A stretch of DNA of 64,000 bases, from contig OY725502.1 in the NCBI GenBank assembly GCA_963281255.1, positions 2,542,001 to 2,606,000 on the forward strand. The letters are read 5' to 3'. How positions within the stretch are numbered: position 1 is the first letter of the stretch; every line of letters starts with the position of its first letter. This document shows positions 10,781-20,271 of the stretch, in pieces. The notes under the pieces are model-generated. The model saw only the letters and a program-made list of their open reading frames with translations, was not told the origin of the DNA and searched no databases. The DNA comes from Aphrocallistes beatrix (lineage: Eukaryota > Porifera > Hexactinellida > Sceptrulophora > Aphrocallistidae). The position numbers and the translations under genes were made by a program.

Positions 10781-10790
10781 AGCTTTTCTA
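10781..10790 (+). promoter_or_regulatory. Possible TATA box of the Ginger1 gene
   Basis: CCTATAAAAT lies about 20 bases inside the end of the left inverted repeat array, a sensible place for the element's own promoter. Position and sequence are the only evidence. Confidence 0.35.
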
Positions 10791-11110
10791 ATTGCCGAGA
10801 TGTCTCTGAAGTTTAAGATTAATCTATACAACCTGCATGTTCCTCAGGATACAGATATTTCATGACTGCATGCATTTATCGTGTATGAATCCACTTATCT
10901 GGTGACAAAGTTGTATGTATTTCATAACCTTCATGCTAATTTGATTCGTGTATAAATCGGATATTTTAACTGATCTAGTTTATACATCGTTGCGAAGCTC
11001 GTCCAAGCTGTGAGCTGCGCTATCAGTGTGCCAGACCGAAGTTTTTAATAAACATTATAGGTCATGACAACCGGATTATAAGTTTAAACCGCTCTCAGCA
11101 ATAGTATTCT

Positions 11111-12545
11111 GCTGAAGTTGTTGCCGAGCTGTTGAGTGTTTATCTCCTGTTCGGTGTTCCTAAAATATGCCAGCATGACCAGGGTAAAGAATTCACGAGC
11201 AAGGTAGTATTTTGTGATTAGATTATCCTCACTTTGAACTTTCCATTACATGATTTATATTTTGGTCAGAGTTGTACAAGTACGTACGTAGGTATTATGC
11301 CACTTTGTGAATTCCCACTTCGGCAACAGCTTACAATAAATGTCAAATTCAATTCCCACAAGCGCGCTTCGCTTGCTTGCGCTGCGCGCCTTGCAGACAC
11401 TGTGTGTCTGCAGATTTACCCAGTGGGCGCTTGGGGATATTAGAGAAACAATACGTCGCATTCTTGTTTTATACAAAGTACGCTGGATTCTCATTTGTCT
11501 ACGGTTACATTAATGAAATCAGAACTGTAGCAGAAATTTAGTTTCGTGATAAATATAATTTACTTCGTATTAAGTCTTAAGTCAACTATCTTGAATGTAA
11601 GCTCAATTTGAATACACAAAGTTCACATTGCTTAAGATTATTATACTTAAATAATCAATTCCAGTCCATGTCGTTAAAAGTTATTTTATGATCGAATTGA
11701 TTGATCGTAGCATATAACACGCTTAAATGTTGTTAACAATCAAATTATACTCAAAATAGCAGTATTCAATCATTTATATGAAATAGAATCGTGTGAATGG
11801 CATTATGAAAGGCTGATAATTGATAATTGACGAATTTGATGCATATTTATTTACAGAAAAATTGAAAAACTTCGGCAAACTTCTGATGGATCTTGGCCAA
11901 CAAAGCTACCGTTTGCAGTGATGGCTGCAAACACTAAGATCAAGCGCGCCACGAAATTTACTTCTTTTGAACTTATGTTTGGCTGAAAATGTGATGCTAT
12001 TCCTTTGCTTAATCTTAGCAGGAAGTTGTCTACATACCCTAGCGAAGAACCACAGTCATCAGAAAATGAGTCAATTATTAATGAGACTCTAGTTGACCCA
12101 TTCGATATTGAAATGGAAGCAAATGATGATCTAGGTAGTGAAATGGAATTCAATCGACAGCAAAATGAATCTGAAGCTCGCGTAAACATCAAAATCGAGC
12201 AATCTACGCAAAAACGTATTTATGATAAGAAGGTGAAGAAGAATAGGTATATACGATAATTATATATAATCTCCTTATAACTAGCATTGTTGATATTTAA
12301 TAATATGAAACCAATTTTGGAATTTTAGTTCTAATATCCAAGAGGGGGAGCTGTTTTTGGTGCGAAACATCAGGGAAGATAAAAGGCTTCCAAATACATC
12401 GAAACAACTTAAATATACTGGTCCTTTCGAGGCAACAAAGGTAACAAAAAGTCATGTAGTCGCCATCAAAGATGAAACACAACGTATTGTTACCTATCCT
12501 CTTCACTTGTCTAAAAAGTATCGTCAGCGCGAAATCGAATTCCAG
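11111..12545 (+). pseudogene. Ginger1 integrase-type transposase exons
   Basis: Three recognisable pieces. 11111-11215 reads AEVVAELLSVYLLFGVPK then QHDQGKEFTSKV, with the second catalytic Asp. After a gap, an exon opens after TTTATTTACAG at about 11857 and reads SDGSWPTKLPFAVMAANT and FTSFELMFG; a TGA at 11983-11985 stands where the family has an Arg codon (likely CGA to TGA). The frame then continues to about 12247. A third exon after an AG near 12328 reads NIQEGELFLVRNI and KYTGPFEATKV, the GPY/F motif that marks gypsy and Ginger1 integrases. The introns are short. The first catalytic Asp and the zinc finger were not found. Confidence 0.8.
11359..11450 (-). repeat. Helitron 3'-end fragment inside Ginger1
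   Basis: CAAGCGCGCTTCGCTTGC and following GC-rich hairpin sequence match the 3' end of the Helitron family, preceded by host A (11358). Only the terminal ~90 bases are recognisable. It lies in the gap of the integrase. Confidence 0.7.
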
Positions 12546-12612
12546 GTGAATGACACTTGATCAATTAAGCATACCTTACCTTATAAAGTATAATATTAAC
12601 CTATATTTGTAG

Positions 12613-13072
12613 CCACTCAATAAGCAGTCTACTATAGTAGATGCACCAACAAATACACTTTTTCCATCTCGAGGAAAACCTTTGAAGAGAAAAAATACAC
12701 ACGTTTCATCTAATTCTGCTTCCAAGAGACCCAAGGTATAGTCCTATAGATTGATGCAAAATTCGATTCAATTAATTAGATCTGTTTATGATTTAACTAA
12801 CAATCTTGTTAGGTGGTATTTTACGAGAATCAATAGTGGAAGAATTAAATCTGCTCAAAGTAAGTCAATTTAAGGTGTACAACTTATATAATAATTTTGT
12901 GAGTGAACCCCAGGACTTGATCTAATTATTTTCGTAATTAAGAAATTAATAAACGAGGCGTTTATTTCGCAACTGCATGAATTACTTCATAACACACCGA
13001 ACAGACAGATGTGTCCAACGATTACTGTCCTATTCTCTGTTCTCAAAGATGTTACTCCATTCCAAATGGTTT
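12613..13072 (+). pseudogene. Ginger1 linker exons (tentative)
   Basis: Short open segments bounded by plausible splice signals: 12613-12735 (reads SSNSASKRPKV before GT), 12812-12859, and about 12942-13072, ending in PFQM before GT. They connect the GPF exon to the OTU exon. They are basic and low in complexity, and no domain is recognised. Boundaries are guesses from GT/AG signals only. Confidence 0.4.
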
Positions 13073-13140
13073 GTTGCTATTATCTAATAATGTATAAAAT
13101 GTTTCTGTGAATCAAATATAATCAGTTCAATTGTGTTTTA

Positions 13141-14051
13141 GAGAGAAGAGGTTATGAACATGCTTCTTCAGTGGACAGAAGAAGCTTTTGCTAACAAATG
13201 TGATAACCCCACCATGCAGAGCCGACATTGTATCGAGTACGCACACAAGGTTCTATTCCCAGTTGTGAGTAAACATACTAACTATATCACGATCGTAGTC
13301 TGGTATGTAATTCTAAGTATATTTTCGTCTTTTATTCTTTCAGATTTGTGAACACCTGGAATCGGAGTTGATTAACAAGAGATTTGCCTCCGCGACAGAA
13401 AATATGCCATTCAGATTGCCAGCTTGCACCAAATTAGGACCGTGCTATCATCCTATTACTGAGCAATGGCAAAAGGAGAAGTGTCAACTACTTGGGATTG
13501 CTTATGTTGAGAGCCTCGAACAACAACCAGCACTAGCCGGTTCTCTTCTGAATCAGTTCATTCCGTGGCAGACTGAAAAGATTGGAATGGATGGGAATTG
13601 TTTCTTTAGGTGCATATCTAAGATGGTATCTGGCACCGAAAACCACCATGCCAAGCTCAGAGTAGAATTGTGCAGATACATGGTAACGGATGGGAAATCA
13701 ATCGTTAACCGGTACCTTAAGACTTTCAGTAAGGATAGATCTCCTGTGACATACTTAAAAACGTCAGATATGACAGAAAATAATGTATGGGCTAGTGATG
13801 TCGAGGTGATGGCCATTTCTTGCATGTTGGACTCGGACGTATTTATATCTACAGAACTGTATGATGCCACCAAACTCTGGACGCGAAAAATCTGGCATCG
13901 GTGTTCTGATCATGCCAGTGATCCAAATGCTATCTCCATCTACATATCCAACATTAATCACAATCATTACGAGCCAGTTATTCGCCTAATGAATTCGGAA
14001 TACGAATCATTTAAGGTACCAGATGTTAGCAACAACTCAACGAATCACTGA
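13141..14051 (+). CDS. OTU cysteine protease exons of Ginger1
   Basis: Two exons, 13141-13265 and 13344-14051, joined by a 78-base intron (GTGAGT to CTTTCAG) that keeps the frame. The OTU domain begins with GMDGNCFFRCISK, containing the catalytic Asp and Cys, and ends with NINHNHYEPVI, containing the catalytic His, about 170 residues later. OTU enzymes cleave ubiquitin chains. In Ginger1 the OTU lies C-terminal to the integrase, as here. The whole domain is open with no stop, unlike the integrase exons, so all catalytic positions look usable. An independent 227-residue reading from the ATG at 13368 covers the domain. Confidence 0.82.
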
Positions 14052-14449
14052 ATGAACTGTCGTGGGAACTGTTGGGGTGTCATGGGGAAAACACACCTGT
14101 TTTTCAACAGGGGCTCAGACCAGTTCTGGGTCTTACCCTAGGCCGGGTAACTGATGATGACCTATGGAGGGTCGAAACCTAGAACAACTTTCCAAGCACT
14201 ATTCGAGCTTCTATCTTTCCAGTGTTTCTCAACACTAAATTATTATGTTTATACGTATATGCATACTATATTATTATTAACAGAAATTATTAACAGAAAT
14301 AATACATGTAAAATTTGTGTGAAATTTTGTATACATGTCTATTTAGAAATCAAAAGTTGGGGCGCTAACCTGATATTCTGTTTTAATTAATAATTGTAAA
14401 TCTCGAATGTCCGAGGTAATCACTCTAGCCCACAAGTTACGAGAGATGT

Positions 14450-14636
14450 GAAGCATTACGATGCGGGTCAAGTTACGATAGGCATATCTCTACTATTGTT
14501 ATGATGTGGTCAAGTTACGATAGATATAATGCATTCTAATGCGGGTCAAGTTACGATAGATATAATGCATTCTAATACGGGTCAAGTTACGATAGATGTA
14601 GCACATCAATGGTGCGGGTCAAGTTACGATGAAACA
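14450..14636 (-). repeat. Ginger1 right inverted repeat
   Basis: Complement of the left end, with the same unit (ATGCGGGTCAAGTTACGAT) repeated five times. The order of variant units differs from the left end: one TTAGAATGCATTATATCT unit is duplicated here. Unit-number differences suggest slippage or gene conversion. Confidence 0.85.
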
Positions 14637-14740
14637 GTCCTAACAATAGTCAAGAAAATATCTAGCTTGAGAGTTTTGAATTTCAACAAATTTTAATTAT
14701 CAAACTCGACCCTGTTCATTTTTTTGATTCCCTTTGTGAA

Positions 14741-15296
14741 TTAAGTCGAGAGAGCATGTTCATTATGTCGAGAGAGCATTATCCTTACATTTCTACCTTC
14801 TTTATATTCAAAAAAAGGTATTGACTGATTTGAATCTACTACATACGTCCTAGATACTGTACTTACCGTACGGAGTATCACCTATAAAAATCCTGATGTA
14901 AAATTGGTTTAAATAAGTTCGAGATGTTTCATATATGTAATAACTTCCTACTTTTATAAGTAAGTATGATGCTGGTAACCAATGGAGTATACCAAGGGAT
15001 AGTTATTAGCTAATAGAAGACCTATTAATTATGCTATGGTTTATTGAAGCCTCCTAAATGTTTGTTACTCATATATGGCAGGAGGAATTTACGATTGAGC
15101 AATGGACATCTATCACAATTGAATGAATATATTATAAACATATCATATAATAGCATTAGGAATTGAATAAATGCGATGGATTTGTAGAACATCCTATTTC
15201 GATCGAAAGAACATGCTCTGTCGACCTAACGAGCATGCTCTCTCTACCTAACGAGCATGCTCTCTCGACTTAACGAGCATGCTATCTCGACTTTAA
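14741..15296. mobile_element. MITE with GTCGAGAGAGCATG end arrays
   Basis: Left end: two units of GTCGAGAGAGCATG (14745-14790). Right end: four complementary units, AACGAGCATGCTCTCTCGAC, at 15213-15293. TTAA-like sequence flanks both sides (GAATTAA and TTTAAG). No ORF. A lone unit of the same family lies at 25309-25330. Confidence 0.65.
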
Positions 15297-16207
15297 GTTA
15301 TATAGTGTATATAATTGGAAATGGCGATAAAGGAAAACAGAACATAGGATTGTAGGCAAAAGAAACCTAAATTATTTATTTGAGAGAACTGGGTGTATAG
15401 AAAGATCTCATAAGAATAAATAATCCTCATAAACAATTCAAATTTAAGGTTGACCGATTCATTTAATTTTTTCAGTGCAGATTTGAATCGCAGAGTTATC
15501 TACAAAAAACTGCATCAATAATCGAAATAATTCAACAGATAAAATTTTTTTTCAAAAAAAGGTCAATTTACAAGGAAGAAATAGGACACAATATGCTTAC
15601 AATCCTTTAGAAACTTTTCAAATTCATTTATAAATCGATTATCTATGTAACTAATGAACAGACAGATTTTTTGAAATTTTGAAAATTGTTAAAAATTCAA
15701 ACCAAAACACCCGAGGAATTTTATTTTTAGCAATTTTGTAACTATTTTTTCCATAATTCTCTTTTTATTCGTAATATCAAAAATTTGTCTGTTCATTATG
15801 TCCTACTCTTTGAGATCTATCAAAAACCGTTGAGTTTTCGCCCCTATGTTGAATTTACAAAAAGTTATCACCTTTATAATTGCTGAAAAAAATGAATCAG
15901 AAAATTAGATTTAGAAAATATTTATATATTTCCCTCAATTTCCATTAATTTTAACTGCTTTAGAATAATAAATAACTTGCAAATATCCTTATTCGACAAC
16001 TTGTAGCATTACTTAACTTCAAAATGTGGTATATACAAAATTTTCATTATCAAAAGTGTGACAAACTAGTCATTGATGACTGGCCACCCAAAAATAACCA
16101 CATTCGATAGTGTCCGCCGGAATCCCAGATCAATAACTTCTTTGAACCATGTCGGATCATCATTTGAATGCTGAATTCGCTTCTAAAATGTGTCCTTTTT
16201 TCATATA

Positions 16208-16330
16208 ACAAATAGTACCCAGATCATGATCCAATAGTACACAGATCATGATCCAATAGTACCCAGATCATGATCCAGTGTGGTACCTAGATCATGATCC
16301 AGTGTGGTACCTAGATCATGATCTGACTTG
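16208..16330 (+). repeat. Left end array of the 8.9-kb element
   Basis: AACAAATAGTACCCAGATCA followed by five units of about 25 bases: CAGATCATGATCCAATAGTAC twice, then CCAGTGTGGTACCTAGATC variants. Each unit holds the palindrome GATCATGATC. Confidence 0.85.
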
Positions 16331-16347
16331 TTGATCTGATAAACTGC

Positions 16348-16442
16348 CTCCCAAATTGAAAAATGATGGTTGATGTACCTCCCAAGTAGAAAATGTTGTT
16401 TGGTGTACCTCCCAAGGTTTAAATTAATTGTCCTATAAATTA
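16348..16442 (+). promoter_or_regulatory. Candidate promoter with repeated TACCTCCCAAG
   Basis: Three spaced copies of a CCTCCCAA word (16345-16415; two of them TACCTCCCAAG) precede a TATA-like CCTATAAATT at 16431-16440, about 80 bases before the ATG at 16518. TACCTCCC also occurs at the extreme right end of the element (25128-25135). A shared binding site for the element's own protein is possible but inferred. Confidence 0.45.
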
Positions 16443-16517
16443 GGGGTTATTCTCTTCATAATTTAGTCGTATCTCAGATCACAGTACCCCTTCTCTTTGA
16501 TTGTTTTTGGTTAATTA

Positions 16518-16829
16518 ATGCCGCGAGTTACTAAGGAAAATGCTCTTCAGTATCTTCAAAAGGCTCTTGACACATTCACAAAGACCACAGGAGAGTCCAT
16601 TGGTGCTACTTTCACATGGAAAGGCAAATTGAATATAATAGGAGCCCAACCATTCGAGAATTTTGCCGAGAAACATCAAAAAGAAATATGGCAATCTCTG
16701 ATAACTTCTTTCCACAAGCCAACACAACCTAAACCGGAACTTGACCGTGAAATGTTAGCTCTCTTTACCAAGCACTACCTGAAAAATGAAGTTTCAATCC
16801 TTTGGAGAGACACCAATGAATTATGTTAA
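16518..16829 (+). CDS. Hypothetical 103-residue protein of the 8.9-kb element
   Basis: Intact ORF from an ATG (MPRVTKENALQYLQKAL) to a TAA. I do not recognise it. It is a soluble, moderately charged protein with a predicted helical N-terminus; it contains FTWKGKLNIIGAQPFENFAE in the middle and ends RDTNELC. No transmembrane segment, zinc-binding pattern or nuclease motif is visible. It lies just inside the left terminal array, with a TATA-like box about 80 bases upstream and AATAAA at 16861, about 30 bases after the stop. That setting suggests a real small transcription unit of the element. It may be the first exon of something larger or a DNA-binding accessory protein; both are guesses. Confidence 0.5.
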   Translation: MPRVTKENALQYLQKALDTFTKTTGESIGATFTWKGKLNIIGAQPFENFAEKHQKEIWQSLITSFHKPTQPKPELDREMLALFTKHYLKNEVSILWRDTNELC

Positions 16830-17428
16830 TTTTTAGATAGTATATATGTAGGTGTACGCATAATAAAAATTTCATCGATCATTTAAATCATTTGCTCTAG
16901 TTATGTCTCCCTCCGTCTGGGCTCAGAAACCTCTTAAAATCATACTTTCATCTTTTTCTAAAACAATTCGTCAACCAGAATAAAGCCATTATGTGACTTA
17001 AATGATGTTTAATATCATGGTAACTATAGATTTGTTAAAGTACAAAATTCATCCGAATTAGGGACTTGACTTTTCGATTTTCCACAATACTCAGCAGAAA
17101 TTTGTCTAATTTGTCCACAAAGCCTTTCACAAGCATATTTTGCATATTTAAACGCAATAACCTCATCATATCGTATAGACCAATCATGATTAATAGTTAT
17201 ATATTAATTTAAGACCTAATATGTTTTACTTCAAGTAATAGTAACTATTCGCATGGTGTCGGACATGATAATTTCTCCCTTTTTTAGAATTTGTTTAAAT
17301 TCCATTATACTTATATTTAATTTGGTATATATCTAGTTAATGTTGCATTTACTATAAAAACAGAATTGTTTGCTCGTTGATTAGTTTTTTTATCTATTAT
17401 TAACCCGAGGATTACTTGGGGTCAAAGG

Positions 17429-17437
17429 TATAAATAG
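17429..17437 (+). promoter_or_regulatory. TATA-like box
   Basis: GGTATAAATAG, followed by a pyrimidine-rich repeat of TTTCACTTTCA words at 17452-17490. No ORF on the plus strand is clearly driven by it. Confidence 0.3.
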
Positions 17438-17767
17438 AAATGACCCTGCTTTCACTTTCATTTTCAGTTTACTATCAATTAACTTTCACTTTCAATTCAA
17501 CATTCCTGGACGTGCTCGGGTTAATTCGAACGTCGCAAGTCTTTAAAGTAAGTAATATATAGTATACCCATGGTATCGGACATAATATTTTTTCAGAATT
17601 CAAATTTCTTTTTTATCTACTATTGATTAAAGAAAAGTTAAATGGATGTGAATATACATATGTACATATGACCACTGATTACTCAATGAATGAATACATA
17701 ATCATTGATACGTGTACATTATTGAAGTATTAGATTATCTTTATTTATTTTTTCTCTATGTATACGA

Positions 17768-18052
17768 TTACTCTATACTTTGTGCGTTTAATTCAACGAC
17801 TGCTCTTAGGACCTTGTTTGCTCCATTGAAGCGACCTAAAGCTTCCTTGAACGAACGATGAGATGATTCAAGTATTGATTCTGCGAAATATCCAAGGCCC
17901 AGAGGTTGTGAATCTGCTCGATTAGCATTTACAGTTAGTAAGAATTCCTCCAGATGGTCAAGTAGTATGTGAAGCTTTGTACTTGGTATTAAATTATGGA
18001 TTATAATTTGCTGAGCTTTGATAGATGTGTCTTTTGTTCGTTCCAATTTCAA
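17768..18052 (-). CDS. Transposase-like C-terminal ORF (uncertain)
   Basis: 94-residue open segment starting MKLERTKDTSIKAQQ. It reads TKLHILLDHLEEFL, then PLGLGYFAESILESSH and RSFKEALGRFNGANK. The pattern of a His-rich helix, a PLG..SE-like turn, ESSH and a basic helix resembles the end of the catalytic domain in RAG1/Transib-like and related transposases, but I cannot align it with confidence. It lies between the two arms of the long inverted repeat. Upstream the frame is broken. Confidence is moderate that it is ancient transposon coding and low for any family. Confidence 0.35.
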   Translation of the reverse strand: MKLERTKDTSIKAQQIIIHNLIPSTKLHILLDHLEEFLLTVNANRADSQPLGLGYFAESILESSHRSFKEALGRFNGANKVLRAVVELNAQSIE

Positions 18053-18244
18053 ATGCTCAAACTCTGCCTCAATCGATCAGATGTTGTAATACCTTGTGCT
18101 ATTCTTTGTCGCATATCAACATAAGCCTTTCGGAATTCTTGTAAAGAAGCTTCCCAAACTTCTAACGAGCATTTCCACATTTGATTCCTAGAACCTGACA
18201 CAAAACCTTTAAATCACAAGTTAGTACATCATTTGGTTGATCTA

Positions 18245-18485
18245 AAGCCCACCATACACGATACAACTTTGTTGCATGCAAATGTTGCATTCAACAAAGT
18301 TGCATCGTGTATGTTAAAATTTCATGCAACATTGTTGCATGCAACAACGTTGCATCGTGTATGGTAGTATTTTGCATGCAACAAATGTTGCATGAAACAA
18401 AGTTGCATCGTATATGTCGAGTATTGCATGCAACAATGTTGCATGCAACCTGTTGTATGGAAATAGAACATGTTCTATTTTCATG
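18245..18485. repeat. TTGCATGCAACA minisatellite
   Basis: About four tandem units of roughly 57-60 bases, each containing the palindrome TTGCATGCAA, TTGCATCGTGTATG and ACAATGTTGCATGCAAC. Apparent ORFs through it are artefacts. Followed by a (CGATAA)n run at 18522-18542. Confidence 0.85.
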
Positions 18486-18659
18486 CAACATTCTGCATCA
18501 AAATTATATTAATTATTACGATAACGATAACGATAACGATGACCATTATCAAAAATACGATCAAGCCATTAAAATAGACAATATAAAGTCATCTTTATTG
18601 AATACGTCATTCAACAATCAATACACACTTACAAATTAATAAATTACCACAGGATTATT

Positions 18660-19020
18660 ATGTAAAAATGCAGAATAAATTTGATGCACCCTATTGCTTC
18701 GAATAAGCGTCCGGGCGCTTATTTATTTCGTGCACCCTTTAGACCCGGCGCTTATTACAAATACTATACGGATTCTGAATCCTCGGTTGAATGTGATGAG
18801 ACTAAATTAAATAGAAAAGTGTGAATCAAAACACACTGTTCAAAACAAATTGAAAACTGATTAATTGAACGCGGAGGGTTCTACAACAGTTCAGTCTGAA
18901 AATGTTTTCGACATAGCTGTAATCTATTACACTATTTTGATAGTCCCAAATAAATGAACAAATAAAAACCAAAAAAAGTGGGGGGGCCAGACCACCCTGT
19001 TCCGACGCCCCTGATCCCCC
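18660..19020. other. MITE debris
   Basis: Contains an inverted pair CGGGCGCTTATT / GGCGCTTATTAC (18710-18765) and, at 18984-19012, GTTCCGACGCCCCTG, the complement of a CAGGGGCGTCGGAAC hAT-type end. Partner ends and target duplications were not resolved. Confidence 0.4.
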
Positions 19021-19166
19021 AAGTGGTTTGATTAGCTCGCGAAAGAGGATTTCAGTCAATGAGTGGATCTCCTGCTTTGCTTTTAACGCCTTTTTGATCC
19101 TTGTATATTTTGCAAACAATGCAATTATCGGAATTGTGCTGCCTCGTTATCTATATCAGAGATGTC

Positions 19167-19415
19167 TCAAGGAGGCTTTGACTTTCTAGTGCCAATTTCG
19201 AGTTTGTGAAGAGCAGATACACATGATTTGCACAATACACATGGAAAGAAAGGAATAACCTCTGGAGAATATGGTAATTCCTTTTCTATATCGATATTGT
19301 ACCATGACTTTATTTTGGATATATGCGATATAATATCAACTGATTGGAGTTTCAAAATTTTCGAAGAACATAGTCGGCAAACATTTTTCACTGCTTCTAA
19401 ATGATATGATGACAT
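19167..19415 (-). CDS. Zinc-finger-like N-terminal ORF (uncertain)
   Basis: 82-residue open segment MSSYHLEAVKNVCRLCSSK, then FFPCVLCKSCVSALHKLE near residue 60: two Cys-x2-Cys pairs (the second followed by x2-Cys) that could bind zinc. A possible continuation, EIHSLTEILFRELIKPLGG, lies at 19025-19110 in a shifted frame. The layout is typical of an N-terminal DNA-binding exon of a transposase, paired with the C-terminal-looking ORF at 17768. Function is not known. Confidence 0.4.
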   Translation of the reverse strand: MSSYHLEAVKNVCRLCSSKILKLQSVDIISHISKIKSWYNIDIEKELPYSPEVIPFFPCVLCKSCVSALHKLEIGTRKSKPP

Positions 19416-20015
19416 TATGATACAATGTGGATAATATATGTGTATTTTAGTGAAATAAACTAATTATTTGAGTTTTATTTCAGAAAGCACAAAAGATCAA
19501 ATGGGTGGATGAAGAAATTCACTAATAAATATTCTACAGAGTATAAATATTTAATCGAATTCTATAAGAATTCTGAAACATACGATAAATACAGATAATT
19601 CGACCATGATTAAGGGATACATACTTGTGCATACCCAAGAAAAATTCAGAACAATAATCTTTTAAATTAATATATAACTATTAATCATGATTGGTCTATA
19701 CGATATGATGAATTTATTGCGTTTAAATATGCAAAATATGCTTGTGAAAGGCTTTGTGGACAAATTAGACAAATTTCTGCTGAGTATTGTGGAAAATCGA
19801 AAAGTCAAGTCCCTAATTCGGAAGAATTTTGTACTTTGACAAATCTATAGTTACCATGATATTAAACATCATTCAAGTCACACAATTGATCAAATAATGG
19901 CTTTATTCTGGTTGACGAATTGTTTCAGAAAAAGTTGAAAGTATGATTTTTAGAGGTTTCTGAGCCCAGACGGAGGGCTTCAGGGAATCAGGGGTACCCC
20001 TTGGTGTCAACATGA

Positions 20016-20234
20016 TGTTGTAGAGTAGATTAGTTCAGTTATTAGTTTACCATTAACAGAGAGTGGAATAACCAGCTAATACTTAGGTATCACTTTAGGC
20101 ATAGGCATTCACTTATTGTTTACATTTATTTTCTGTATTTCTATCCTTCTTGTGGCTCCTTGCTTATCATAACTTGTTTCCTTCTCAGTTAATCTATTGA
20201 TAAGACTAGGCTCGCCCCCTTTTAGATCGCAATA
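20016..20234 (+). repeat. 5' LTR
   Basis: Starts TGTTGTAGAGTAGATTAG and ends GATCGCAATA. Nearly identical to the 3' LTR; lacks a 4-base TACT repeat present there. Confidence 0.9.
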
Positions 20235-20271
20235 TAAATACAGAAAATATCAACCGATTAGCTAATTGTGA

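Larger units (their letters stand above)
10580..14636 (+). mobile_element. Ginger1-type DNA transposon
   Basis: A 4.06-kb element starting and ending in TGTTTCATCGTAACTTGACC (inverted), flanked by a 4-base direct repeat GTCC (10576-10579 and 14637-14640). It carries a gypsy-like integrase with a GPF motif and a downstream OTU protease domain, on the plus strand and in several short-intron exons. Long inverted repeats, a 4-base duplication, a gypsy-like integrase and a C-terminal OTU or Ulp1 protease define Ginger1 as described in the literature. Published Ginger1 duplications are CCGG or CCGT, so GTCC is unusual. The element is damaged: the first part of the catalytic core is missing and a Helitron fragment lies inside. 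Confidence 0.85.
16895..19980. mobile_element. Long-inverted-repeat block
   Basis: 16895-17222 and 19655-19980 are inverted copies of about 325 bases, highly similar, with an outer edge reading CTCCGTCTGGGCTCAG. On the right copy, plus strand, the frame HDWSIRYDEFIAFKYAKYA stays open for about 50 codons, so the repeat seems to derive from coding DNA duplicated in inverted orientation. The interior carries minus-strand ORFs at 17768-18052 and 19167-19415. Superfamily unknown. Confidence 0.65.

Noticed and set aside
10781..10790. Other TATA-like sequences as promoters throughout the window
   Set aside because: In DNA this AT-rich such words are frequent; only those placed just before element genes were kept, at low confidence.
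18245..18485. Possible CRISPR-like array of TTGCATGCAAC
   Set aside because: Units are contiguous without unique spacers, and the genome is eukaryotic; it is a minisatellite.
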